Positions 8,500-16,192 of a stretch of 51,243 bases of DNA are shown piece after piece. The position numbers were made by a program, and so were the translations under genes. The number at the start of each line of letters is the position of its first letter. Positions within the stretch are counted from its first letter, which is position 1. Origin of the DNA: Armatimonadota bacterium (lineage in GTDB: Bacteria; Armatimonadota; JADLDR01); NCBI GenBank assembly GCA_020846535.1, contig JADLDR010000237.1, forward strand, positions 1 to 51,243, in the 5' to 3' direction. The notes beneath the pieces were generated by a model that was given only the letters and a program-made list of their open reading frames with translations, had not been told where the DNA came from and did not search any database.

Positions 8500-9987
8500 C
8501 TATGGGTTTGCTGGCCCGCCGACCGGCGGCTGGGCCGGGCCGGGGGACGTAGCGGGGGGATTCTCCTGCGCCGGGGGCGGATTGCCGCCTGCCGGGGGCA
8601 TGTTGCCCTCTGCGGGAGCCGGGCCGCTCTGGGGTTCCGGGGCAGGGGCCGCCGCGCCGCCGCGCAGGTTCAGGATATCGCGCCCGGCCTGGTTGAGCGC
8701 GCTTTCGACGGTGGTCGTTTTGTCCACTGCGGCCCGGATGTTTCGGGCCAGGATGGCGACCGCCTCGTTTCTGCGGGCGATGGAAAGCGCGGGTCGGGCC
8801 TGGGCGAAGGCCAGCCTGCCGACCGCCTGCACGGGATCGTATTTGTCGGAAGCCTCCTCCAGCCCTTGCAGGCGCGGGGACTTCAGCGAAACCGCCAGGA
8901 AAGCGGCCAGCCGCCCGGCTTCCTTTGGATGCTTGGAGGCGGCAGACACCCCCAGCCCTTTATAGACGGCAAGCGAGGTGGCGAAAGTGCGGTCCAGGTC
9001 GAGCGTCTCCATGCTGACCGGCAGGAGAGCGATGCTGTAGGGGCCGGGGAGAGCGTCCAGGTCGCTCAGCCAGCACGCCCCGAAGGTGTGGCCTCCCTTG
9101 ACCGCCGCCTCCCAGGTGTGGTGTTCATCGCTGGCCGCATCGCGGTTCAGCAGGCCGCCTTCGGCCATAGATATCATGAACTGGAGCGCCTTTTTGCCCT
9201 GTTCCTGCATAAAGATCGGGCGGCCCTCCTGGTCGAAGGCGGCTCCCCGGTAGGAACCGAGCCAGGTCAAAAACTCCTGCACGATCCCCTCATCGCTCCA
9301 CCAGGCGTAATAGGGAGCCGGGGAGACGCCGCGGCGCTTGACGATGCCGGCCTGCTTGCGAAGATCGCCCAGGCTCGCGGGCGGAGCCGGAGGCAGACCG
9401 GCGGCAGCCAGATGCGCCGGATTGTAGACCAGCACCCGGGCGTCGGCCCACACCGGCAGGGCGTAAACGCTCCCCCGGCTCTCGAAGGCCGCGGAAGCAG
9501 GGCTTTTCCGGAGATCGGCGGCCATCTCCGGCTCGATGGGAGCCAGCCGGTCGCTCCCAAGCATCTCCCCGAAGGTGCGCGTATCCACCATCACGACATC
9601 CTCTTCCGCGGATGCGGCGTTGGCATAAGATTCTCCGGCAGCCGCAGGCTCGTTGCTTGAGGCAGACGAACCGGAGAACGCTCTGCCCGAAAGCCTCCCG
9701 GCGATATCCTGGGAAGAGGCTGTTTCCAGGGAAACCTCGCAGCCGCTTGTCTGCTCGAAGAGGCGCACTGCGGATTCGATCCGCTCTTTCGGGATATCCA
9801 GGTCATCGGATATCAGCGCCTTCAGGACCACCGGCTCCGACGCGGGCGCGGCGACCGGCCCTGCGGTCGGGGCGTTCACGTTCGACGCCGGCGCATTCGC
9901 CTCCGGAGACGATTTCTGAAGCCACTGGGCGCATCCGGAAAGCAGCGTCAGACAGCATAATCCCCACATCCACCTGAGCCTGTTCAA
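8500..9987 (-). CDS. Extracellular solute-binding lipoprotein (ABC sugar-uptake type)
   Basis: 495 aa from a TTG start preceded by GGGAGGGGTCGGA. The signal sequence ends in a lipobox LLSGC with Cys at about 19, so it should be lipid-anchored. A spacer rich in Ala and Pro is followed by a family-1-type substrate-binding fold: ALISDDLDIPKERIESAVRLF, VYALPVWADARVLVYNP, then GACWLSDLDALPGPYSIALLP. It ends in a Pro/Gly/Ala-rich tail of about 45 residues, which is unusual for this family and may span the envelope or tether the protein. No permease or ATPase genes are adjacent, so it may work with components elsewhere or act as a sensor. It is operonic with the M61 peptidase. Confidence 0.85.
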   Translation of the reverse strand: MNRLRWMWGLCCLTLLSGCAQWLQKSSPEANAPASNVNAPTAGPVAAPASEPVVLKALISDDLDIPKERIESAVRLFEQTSGCEVSLETASSQDIAGRLSGRAFSGSSASSNEPAAAGESYANAASAEEDVVMVDTRTFGEMLGSDRLAPIEPEMAADLRKSPASAAFESRGSVYALPVWADARVLVYNPAHLAAAGLPPAPPASLGDLRKQAGIVKRRGVSPAPYYAWWSDEGIVQEFLTWLGSYRGAAFDQEGRPIFMQEQGKKALQFMISMAEGGLLNRDAASDEHHTWEAAVKGGHTFGACWLSDLDALPGPYSIALLPVSMETLDLDRTFATSLAVYKGLGVSAASKHPKEAGRLAAFLAVSLKSPRLQGLEEASDKYDPVQAVGRLAFAQARPALSIARRNEAVAILARNIRAAVDKTTTVESALNQAGRDILNLRGGAAAPAPEPQSGPAPAEGNMPPAGGNPPPAQENPPATSPGPAQPPVGGPANP

Positions 9988-10095
9988 TCCGACCCCTCCC
10001 CTGGCGATTCATTTGATCTATTCAACGATAATTCCGGCATTAGGTTGCTTTGGAGTTCGGCGTTTTGCGGCCCGATTCCTTCTTCATCCGGTCAT

Positions 10096-10173
10096 GGGGG
10101 ATGGGTAACGATCTCGCAGAGTCCCGAACTCCGCCCCGGCGGGACAGGAGACCTGATCCAAAATGCGTATGGG
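10096..10173 (+). repeat. Family 3 module, partial copy
   Basis: GGTAACGATCTCGCAGAGTCC ... CAGGAGACCTGATCCAAAATGCG matches the tail of the module at about 3818-3895 with few differences. The 5' part with the CTCTCCCC inverted pair is missing. It lies in the 294-bp gap between the divergent solute-binding lipoprotein and selD genes. I see nothing else definite in that gap except the selD ribosome binding site. Confidence 0.7.
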
Positions 10174-10281
10174 AAGGAAACGAGGGCTTCCCTGCGGAAA
10201 ATGGAGATAAAGCACTCTTTGAGCGATAGGGCAGGCAGCCCGGCGCTGTCCCCTGCCCATCGCCGGAAAGGAGGACGCGGG

Positions 10282-11334
10282 ATGACGGCAGAGGCAATCC
10301 GTTTGACCAGCCTGACGAAATCGGCGGGTTGAGCGTCCAAGCTCGGTATCGAAGACCTGGTTCAGGTCTTATCGAATATTCCCTTTGAGACCCACCCGGA
10401 CCTTTTGATCGGGCCTGAGACAGCGGACGATGCGGCGGTCTACCGTCTGGGCGATGGCCGGGTATTGATCCAGACGCTCGATTTCTTTACGCCTATTGTG
10501 GACGACCCCTACACCTACGGCCAGATCGCGGCGGCGAACGCGCTGAGCGATATCTACGCCATGGGCGGGACGCCCTTCATGGCCCTCAACATCGCCGCTT
10601 TCCCGATGCGGCTGGGGCCGGACATCCTGGGCGATATCCTGCGCGGCGGCAGGGACAAGGTGCAGGAAGCCGGGGCGGTGGTGGCCGGCGGGCACAGCGT
10701 CAATGACGAGGAGCCCAAATACGGCCTGGTCGTCTCCGGGTTTGCCCGGGAAGAGGAGATTCTTTCCAACGCCACCCCGGATCAGGGCGACCGCCTCATT
10801 CTGACCAAGCCCATCGGAACCGGCGTCATCAGCACCGCCTGCAAATTCAATGAGGCTTCCGATGAGGATTTGCAGGCCATCATCGCTTCGATGACCGCCC
10901 TGAACCGCGCCGGGGCGGAAGCCGTCCGCGAGGTCGGCGGCGTCCACGCCTGCACCGATGTGACCGGCTACGGGCTGATGGGCCACCTCTACGAGATGAT
11001 CTCTCCCCGGAATCTCGGGGCCGTCCTCTACAGTCGGGAGGTTCCCATGTTCGACCGCGCGAAGTTGATCGCCTGGTCGGAAGGCGGCATCGTCACCCGT
11101 TGCACCCGCGAAACCGAGGCGTCGCTGCAAGACCGCTTCCTTTTCCCGGCCTCGATGCCCGAAGCGGAACGGCACCTTTTCTTCGATCCGCAAACCTCCG
11201 GGGGCCTGCTGGCTGCCGTATCGCCCGACCGTGCCGCCTTGCTGCTGGAAGCGATGTGTTCTCGCGGCGTCCGCCATGCTGCCGTCATCGGCGAAATCAG
11301 GGAGGATATAGGGAGGATAATCCGGGTAGAATAA
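10282..11334 (+). CDS. selD: Selenide, water dikinase with selenocysteine at the catalytic position (UGA at 10330-10332)
   Basis: SelD makes selenophosphate from selenide and ATP. The ATG at 10282 follows AAAGGAGGACGCGGG. Reading UGA as Sec (U) joins LTSLTKSAG to U and then ASKLGIEDLVQ without a frame change, giving 350 residues with U17 and K20, the same spacing as the catalytic Cys17 and Lys20 of E. coli SelD. Downstream are the family motifs ETADDAAVY (metal-binding Asp), LSDIYAMGG, AGGHSVNDEEP, GTGV and a C-terminal FDPQTSGGLL. A conventional reading would start at the TTG at 10405 and lose the catalytic loop. A hairpin suited to a bacterial SECIS follows the UGA. The gene implies selA, selB and selC elsewhere in the genome; none lies in this window. 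The STN-like gene begins 38 bp after the stop. Confidence 0.93.
10330..10376 (+). promoter_or_regulatory. Candidate bacterial SECIS element in selD
   Basis: The recoded UGA is at 10330-10332. AAGACCTG (10352-10359), loop GTT, CAGGTCTT (10363-10370) form an 8-bp perfect stem. It can be extended by TCG/CGA across a 2-nt bulge. The loop starts with G and lies 27 nt from the UGA, within the spacing accepted for bacterial SECIS elements. SelB binding is inferred. Confidence 0.75.
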
Positions 11335-11372
11335 TAGGGGTGAGTTTGTTCCCCGGAGAACGGGAGGGGGCT

Positions 11373-13112
11373 ATGTGGCTTCGATGGCTGCTCGTGTTTT
11401 CTCTTTTGCCGGCGGCGCTTGCGCTTCCGGCCCAGCAGACCCGGCTTCAGGACCTGGACGCCCGGCTCGATACGCCGGTGACCCTGGAGATTTACGGGCG
11501 GCCTCTCTGGGAAGCCGCCCAGACGATCAGCCGTAAAACCGGGGCGCGCATCCAGGTGGAGCGCGAAATCCGCGACCAGGGCGTGGTGATCGCCGTCTCC
11601 GACCTCCCTGCCCGGCAATTGCTGGAAGGGCTGACACGGCTTTTCGGCTATTCGCTCACGCCCCGGATCGGCAAGGAAGGCCAGTCCTATATCCTGACGC
11701 ACGGAAAAATCCGCTCCGAGCGTAAGCGGCTGAACGGAGACCACTTCAGCCACCGCTTCGAGGTCTTCCAGGAGGGATACAATCTGATGCGCCGGGCCGC
11801 CTCGGCCTCCACCTCCGAACACCGCCGGATCGTGGATGCTCTGATGGCTTCTTCGGTGGAGGGGAGAACCCTGAACCCGCAGGAGGTCAGCCGCCAGGTG
11901 GAGGCCGCCTATCGGTTCGTGACCCTTTTCCCGGCCAGCGCGCTCTACGGCCTGGCGGAAGGGGCGGGCGGGCAGCAGACCCTTCCCTGGCAGAACCTGA
12001 CCCTGCGCCAGCAGAGGGCGCTCAGCCGCGCCCTGTCCGCCCATCTGCCCCCGGGCGCGGGATCGGGGCCGAATTCGGGAATCGTTTCCGTTACCTTCAC
12101 CTCGGCGGGGCAGATCGGGGTCGATTACTTCATCGGGGGGAGCCCGGGCAGGATGATCCTGACGCCTCCGCTCCTGTTCGATGCCTCGCTGCTGGAGGAG
12201 AACGCTCCCGCGCCGCCTTCTTTTCCCGTTCCCGGCGGGACTATGCGGGAGGCCGTTCAGGCCCTGCGCGAAAGCCAGAAGATCAACCTGATCTCCGATT
12301 ACTGGCTCCGGTACGATCTGACCTCCGCCTCCGTTCTGGAACGCTTCTACGGCTACCTCGCCGATTTCACGGGCGGGGACGCCAGCCCCTACCCGTTTCT
12401 CCGGGACATCGAGAGCAAGTATTTGATGCGCGTCCAGCAGCCGGCAGGCAGCCTTTATATGCTTCGCAGCCGTTCCTGGTTCCTGGATGAAACGCTGGAA
12501 ATCCCCGCCGCCCTGCTGGATGTGCTTCTGGATCCGGCGACCCTCTACAACGCCTATACCGCCCTCAATGTGCGGTCCCAGGCCGCCGCCGCCCTGGACG
12601 ACCGGAGGCTGGCGCTGCTCTCCATGATCCTCTCCGAAGAGTTCAAAGAGGAAAACGACCTGGAAGCTCATGCGGCGTTCTATCGCTTCTACGCCTCCCT
12701 CAGCCAGCCACAGCGGGGATCGCTCATCTTCTCCGAAGGGCTGCTGGTGGAGGATATGAACCGGGACCAGCAGCGGTGGCTGGAGATGGCCCTGTCCGGC
12801 GCAGATGGCGATACCCTCTCCTTCGACCCGGAGGCCCTGGCCGGAGTCAATCTGAACATCAGCGGCCCGAACGCCTCCGGCGAGGCGGAAGGGGAAATCT
12901 CCGGCGCAGCCCCCGCCGCCCGCATTGCTTACCAGTTGCGCTCCCTGAGCTACCAGGCGGATTACCACGACCGGGCGCTGCTGGAAGGCGTCGTGACCGC
13001 ACCCCGGGCGCAGGTTCCAAAAGGAGCCTCCGCTCCTCCCACCTCCGAGCCGCCGCCCGCTTCGGAAACGCCGCCCGCCACCGACACGCTGGAAGCGGCC
13101 CCCGATCAGTGA
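11373..13112 (+). CDS. Secreted protein with STN-like N-terminal domain, function unknown
   Basis: 579 aa. The ATG at 11373 follows GGGAGGGGGCT. It has a signal peptide (MWLRWLLVFSLLPAALALP). Residues of about 35-100 (VTLEIYGRPLWEAAQTISRK, then VIAVSDLPARQLLEGLTRLFGYSL) look like the secretin/TonB short N-terminal (STN) fold, which packs against outer-membrane channels. A second, weaker half-repeat of the same kind follows in the middle (PGGTMREAVQALRESQKINL, about 290). The C-terminus is disordered and rich in Pro, Ala, Glu and Thr. There is no secretin or beta-barrel domain, so it is not a complete channel. It probably shares the selD transcript, but the functional link to selenium is unproven. 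Long frames upstream of 11373 are shadows of selD. Confidence 0.7.
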   Translation: MWLRWLLVFSLLPAALALPAQQTRLQDLDARLDTPVTLEIYGRPLWEAAQTISRKTGARIQVEREIRDQGVVIAVSDLPARQLLEGLTRLFGYSLTPRIGKEGQSYILTHGKIRSERKRLNGDHFSHRFEVFQEGYNLMRRAASASTSEHRRIVDALMASSVEGRTLNPQEVSRQVEAAYRFVTLFPASALYGLAEGAGGQQTLPWQNLTLRQQRALSRALSAHLPPGAGSGPNSGIVSVTFTSAGQIGVDYFIGGSPGRMILTPPLLFDASLLEENAPAPPSFPVPGGTMREAVQALRESQKINLISDYWLRYDLTSASVLERFYGYLADFTGGDASPYPFLRDIESKYLMRVQQPAGSLYMLRSRSWFLDETLEIPAALLDVLLDPATLYNAYTALNVRSQAAAALDDRRLALLSMILSEEFKEENDLEAHAAFYRFYASLSQPQRGSLIFSEGLLVEDMNRDQQRWLEMALSGADGDTLSFDPEALAGVNLNISGPNASGEAEGEISGAAPAARIAYQLRSLSYQADYHDRALLEGVVTAPRAQVPKGASAPPTSEPPPASETPPATDTLEAAPDQ

Positions 13113-13174
13113 TTCGGCCCTCGCCGCGAACCCTGGCAAAGATGCCGTTTTTCGGCCCGGCAGCCCTCGAACCC

Positions 13175-13203
13175 TTGACAACCGATCCGATGGCGCTTAT
13201 AAT
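13175..13203 (+). promoter_or_regulatory. Consensus sigma-70-type promoter
   Basis: TTGACA at 13175-13180 and TATAAT at 13198-13203, spaced by exactly 17 bp: a perfect match to the consensus at both boxes. It reads rightward into inverted repeats and a strong hairpin, and then the orphan gene at 13561. The leader would be about 350 nt. The -10 box coincides with the left boundary of a family 1 repeat copy. Confidence 0.75.
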
Positions 13204-13367
13204 GGATTAAGATAACCCATGTTGCCACCTAGCCGGGTTGGGTGTCGTTTGCGCGGTAGGGGCGCGATTCATCGCGCCCTCAAAGGCCGCTGGGCGCGAT
13301 GAATCGCGCCCCTACGGGACGATCCTGCCGCCATAGTTTCTGGGCAGCAACTTGGATTAAAATAAGC
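13198..13367. repeat. Family 1 repeat, short inverted pair
   Basis: The left end has ACCCATGTTGCCACCTAGCC and the right end, on the other strand, has AATCCAAGTTGCTGCCCAG. Between them are two copies of the palindromic module in its ATTCAT variant (about 13260 and 13293). The two halves are inverted copies of each other, so this 170-bp block is a compact element with terminal inverted repeats, with no coding content. Confidence 0.65.
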
Positions 13368-13399
13368 AAGGCCTTCACTCGAATATTCATATACCACAA

Positions 13400-13443
13400 C
13401 GATGCAGTCTGCGAGGAGCTTTCGTTCCTCGCAGACTGCATCG
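13400..13443 (+). repeat. 18-bp perfect hairpin in intergenic leader
   Basis: CGATGCAGTCTGCGAGGA (13400-13417) and its exact reverse complement (13426-13443) enclose an 8-nt loop, GCTTTCGT. CAA/TTG can extend the stem across a single bulged A. There is no T-run on either side, so it is not an ordinary intrinsic terminator. The core TCTGCGAGG / CCTCGCAGA also flanks a segment at 22.28-22.39 kb. Confidence 0.7.
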
Positions 13444-13560
13444 ATTGAAATCCTGATTGTTCTGCATGGGCACAATACATCGTGTTCCTAAATCCCACAA
13501 GAGATTTGGATAAGATACCGGCACAGGCGTTTCGAGCCGTCAGCACGACAGGGAAAATTC

Positions 13561-14184
13561 ATGAACGATCTGTTTGACAGGATGCAACTGGCGCTTCTGA
13601 GGCTGGAAAACCAGAAGCGTTTCCAGATCATGATCGATTATATCAAAACTTCGGTGGGCAAGGGGAAGGAGTATTCCAACTCCGTCGCCCGCGCCGTACT
13701 CTCCCCGCGGGGCTGCTATTACGAACTGGTGAATCTGCCGGAGGAGTTTTCCGGGGTGGTGGGCGAAAAGGTAGCCCATGAAGCGGTTCCCGAAAAAGAG
13801 GCCATGCGCGTTTTATTCGATATCGCCCATCTCACCCGCCAGGTAACGATTGACAACACTCGCGAGCTTTCGCTTTACGCCATCTACGACCGGGACACTT
13901 CATCAACCGGGCAGGCCGGGACATTCGTTTTCCATTTTAGCCAGGTCCCGGAGCGGATGGATATGACTCCCCGGATGATCGGGATGTTCGATTCCGCCCG
14001 GTCGCCTCTATTCTTCAAGATGAAGATGGACACCCGTCTGCCGCAGAGCCTTCTGGACGCCCAGCGGGGCGTCCTCTTCGGGCTGCGCTACAAGCCGAAC
14101 AGGTTCCTCCTGGTGCGTATTCCCTATGAAGGGCCGGATGTCTACGATCTGACGAACGCCCCTGGCAATACGATCCCCTCCTGA
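13561..14184 (+). CDS. Hypothetical protein, function unknown
   Basis: 207 aa, soluble, with no signal peptide or membrane segment. The N-terminus is helical (LFDRMQLALLRLENQKRFQIM). The middle is mixed alpha/beta, with conserved-looking aromatic and charged stretches (GCYYELVNLPEEF, LSLYAIYDRD, FFKMKMDTRLPQSLLDAQRG). I do not recognise a family. The only ribosome binding site is a weak GGG 9 nt before the ATG. The perfect promoter at 13175 points at it through a 350-nt leader. It stops 3 bp before the convergent MscS gene. Intact length and GC-rich third positions support its being real. Confidence 0.6.
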   Translation: MNDLFDRMQLALLRLENQKRFQIMIDYIKTSVGKGKEYSNSVARAVLSPRGCYYELVNLPEEFSGVVGEKVAHEAVPEKEAMRVLFDIAHLTRQVTIDNTRELSLYAIYDRDTSSTGQAGTFVFHFSQVPERMDMTPRMIGMFDSARSPLFFKMKMDTRLPQSLLDAQRGVLFGLRYKPNRFLLVRIPYEGPDVYDLTNAPGNTIPS

Positions 14185-14187
14185 CTT

Positions 14188-15030
14188 TCACACCAGGTTG
14201 ATGCCCTGCTCTTTCAGCCCGGCGCGGAGTTCGCGGCGGAGGGCCATTTCCGCGGAGGGCCTGTCCTTCGGCTGCACCCGGGCGGTCACCCGCAGGGTCA
14301 TGCGGGCCGCGTCCATCGCCACGATGCCGGTGAGCCTGGGCGCTTCGAGAACGCCCTGTTCCCGGTCGGCCAGCTTCGACCCTATCTTCTCCTCCACCAG
14401 CCTTTGAAGCTGTTCGATATCCGTATCGGGAGAAACCCCGAACTCGACCGCCACCTGGTTCAGCCCGCGGGAGTGGTTGATCACCTGCACGATATCGCCG
14501 TTGCTCAGGATCACCAGGCGGCCTGTATCGTCACGGATTTTGGTGATTCTCATGCCCATCTCTTCCACCACGCCGGAGGCCGTTCCGATGGTCACATAGT
14601 CGCCCACCGAAAACTGGTTTTCCAGCAGGATAAAAAAGCCGGTAATCACATCCCGCACCAGGCGCTGCGCTCCGAACCCGACCGCCAGCCCCGCCACCCC
14701 TGCGGTCGCCAGTACCGACATGGGCTTCAGGCCGAATGCCTCCAGCAGCATGATCCCGGCGATGAAAAAGAGGATATAGCTGCCGATGCTCCGTATCAGG
14801 GTTCCCAGGGTCAGCAGGCGGGCCAGCTTCGCCTCCTGCTCCCCTTCTCCCTCCCGCCCCTCCCGTCGGCTGAGGGAACCCAGGATGCTGTTCATGATTT
14901 TTGCCAGAAGAATCCGCCCCACCATAAAGAGGATGACGACCCGGACGACGTCCCAACCGCTTTCCAGAGCCGCCATCCCCGCTTTCGTCCAGAGTTCCTC
15001 CCAGAAACGAGAGGTCAATATATCCGGCAT
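14188..15030 (-). CDS. Small-conductance mechanosensitive channel, MscS family
   Basis: 280 aa. The start at 15030 follows GGAGCCTCGTT. There are three hydrophobic helices: WDVVRVVILFMVGRILLA (about 27-44), IGSYILFFIAGIMLLEAFG (about 81-99), and the pore helix region SVLATAGVAGLAVGFGAQRLVRD (about 104-127) with the Ala/Gly packing typical of MscS TM3. The family beta domain follows (QFSVGDYVTIG, GVVEEMGMRITKIRD) and then the C-terminal alpha/beta domain ending RRELRAGLKEQGINLV. A highly charged cytoplasmic loop (RREGREGEGEQEAKL) links TM1 and TM2. The channel relieves turgor on osmotic downshift. It is a single gene convergent with the orphan at 13561. Confidence 0.93.
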   Translation of the reverse strand: MPDILTSRFWEELWTKAGMAALESGWDVVRVVILFMVGRILLAKIMNSILGSLSRREGREGEGEQEAKLARLLTLGTLIRSIGSYILFFIAGIMLLEAFGLKPMSVLATAGVAGLAVGFGAQRLVRDVITGFFILLENQFSVGDYVTIGTASGVVEEMGMRITKIRDDTGRLVILSNGDIVQVINHSRGLNQVAVEFGVSPDTDIEQLQRLVEEKIGSKLADREQGVLEAPRLTGIVAMDAARMTLRVTARVQPKDRPSAEMALRRELRAGLKEQGINLV

Positions 15031-15163
15031 AACGAGGCTCCTTTCTCAGGGCTGTTTTAGAGTCGGTTAAAAAACACCTCATCCCCCCCCGCCCTCCCTC
15101 TCCGGGGCACAGAGGGAGGGGGACTGGCGACGAGAGCGGATGTGGGGAGGCGAATTCCGTCTC
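15031..15163. other. Intergenic, GC-rich repeat debris
   Basis: Upstream of the MscS gene. It contains ACCTCATCCCCCCCC and CCCTCCCTCTCC / GGGAGGGGG inverted tracts, which look like worn fragments of the family 3 module. No gene seen. Confidence 0.4.
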
Positions 15164-15610
15164 TCCTCAGCAGCCGGTTGGAGGCAACGTGCCGTTCTGG
15201 GGCCGTCCTGGCCGACCCGTAGGGGCGATCCTTGCGTTCGCCCATAGCGATCCAGATCAGGGGAAACATCCTCCGCTCCTGGGGGAGGGGTGACCGCTCT
15301 CCCCTGGGATGGGTTACCTCTCTCCCCTAGCCCCTCTCCCCGAAGCGGGGAGAGGGGGATAGATCGTGCGGTACTTGACCCCCCATCCCCGCCCCCTGCC
15401 CGTTTCGGGAAAGGGGCCGGGGGTTAGGTAACAGTCTCCCCAAGGCCCGCACCCCGCCCCGGCGGGACAGTCACCCTGATCGGGATAGCGATGGGGCGAT
15501 CCTTGCGTTCGCCCTGTCCGTGACCAGGTCCTTTTCCGGGCGAACACGAAGTTCGCCCCTACGGCCTAATCCCTGGAAAAAGTGCCCTCTTACTCTAACC
15601 GGCTCCTCAG
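15164..15610 (+). repeat. Family 2 TIR-bounded repeat with nested family 3 module
   Basis: The left end CTCAGCAGCCGGTTGGAGG (about 15166-15184) is matched in inverted form at the right end (ACTCTAACCGGCTCCTCAG, 15592-15610). Inside are GTAGGGGCGATCCTTGCGTTCGCC-type segments (described in halves, each an imperfect hairpin) and a full family 3 module (15289-15500). Related ends bound an element at 46.25-46.41 kb, and a left end starts at 51.12 kb. There is no open reading frame of transposase type, so any movement would need help in trans. Confidence 0.6.
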
Positions 15611-15725
15611 CCCCGCAGGGGCGACCAGGAGAGGGGGCAAAGGTGAGGCGCTTTGCCGCCCACCTATGCTTTGAAACAGCCCTGCTCCTTTCCATCAGCT
15701 TTTTCTTTTTTGACAGCAAATGCTT

Positions 15726-16128
15726 TATAATATTTAACCCAAGTTACCGCCTAGCCCGGGGCCAGTCCCGTTTTCCACTGTAGGGGCGCGATGCATCGCG
15801 CCCCATATCGATCCAGATCAGGGCAAGCATCCTCCGCTCCTGGGGGAGGGGGGACCGCTCTCCCCTGGGATGGGTTACCTCTCTCCCCTAACCCCTCTCC
15901 CCGAAGCGGGGAGAGGGGGATAGAGGGTGCGGTCATTGACGGCATCATCTGCTCCCCCTGCCCGTTTCGGGAAGGGGGCCGGGGGTTAGGGAACGGTCTC
16001 TCAAAGCCCCCAACCCCGCCCCCGCGGGACAGTCACCCTGATCTTGATACACATGGGGCGCGATGCATCGCGCCCTACCCCGCATCGGCCTCGATGCGGA
16101 TAGGTAGCAACTGGGGCTGATATTTGGG
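15726..16128 (+). repeat. Family 1 TIR-bounded repeat with nested family 3 module
   Basis: The left end runs TATAATATTTAACCCAAGTT then ACCGCCTAGCC. The right end, read on the other strand, is CAGCCCCAGTTGCTACCTATCC-like (16103-16125). Directly inside each end is the 22-bp palindrome (15783-15804, and 16055-16075 minus one base). A family 3 module (15809-16060) fills the centre. The layout of palindromes inside inverted ends is the most complete copy in the window. The region to 16192 otherwise holds only the start of the receiver gene. Confidence 0.65.
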
Positions 16129-16192
16129 ACGCTCGCTTGAGATAAGGCAGACACGCAGGTCCGCCCCTACGGGCGGCCCGCTCGCAGAGGTG

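Noticed and set aside
11028..13181. 717-aa minus-strand frame opposite the STN-like gene
   Set aside because: Shadow frame; the plus strand has a ribosome binding site, a signal peptide and a recognisable domain.
15713..15731. Promoter TTGACA ... TATAAT ahead of the 15.7 kb repeat
   Set aside because: Spacing is far too short for sigma-70 and no gene follows.
15031..16190. CRISPR array, suggested by repeated GC-rich blocks
   Set aside because: Spacing is irregular, repeats are long and variable in orientation, and there are no cas genes.
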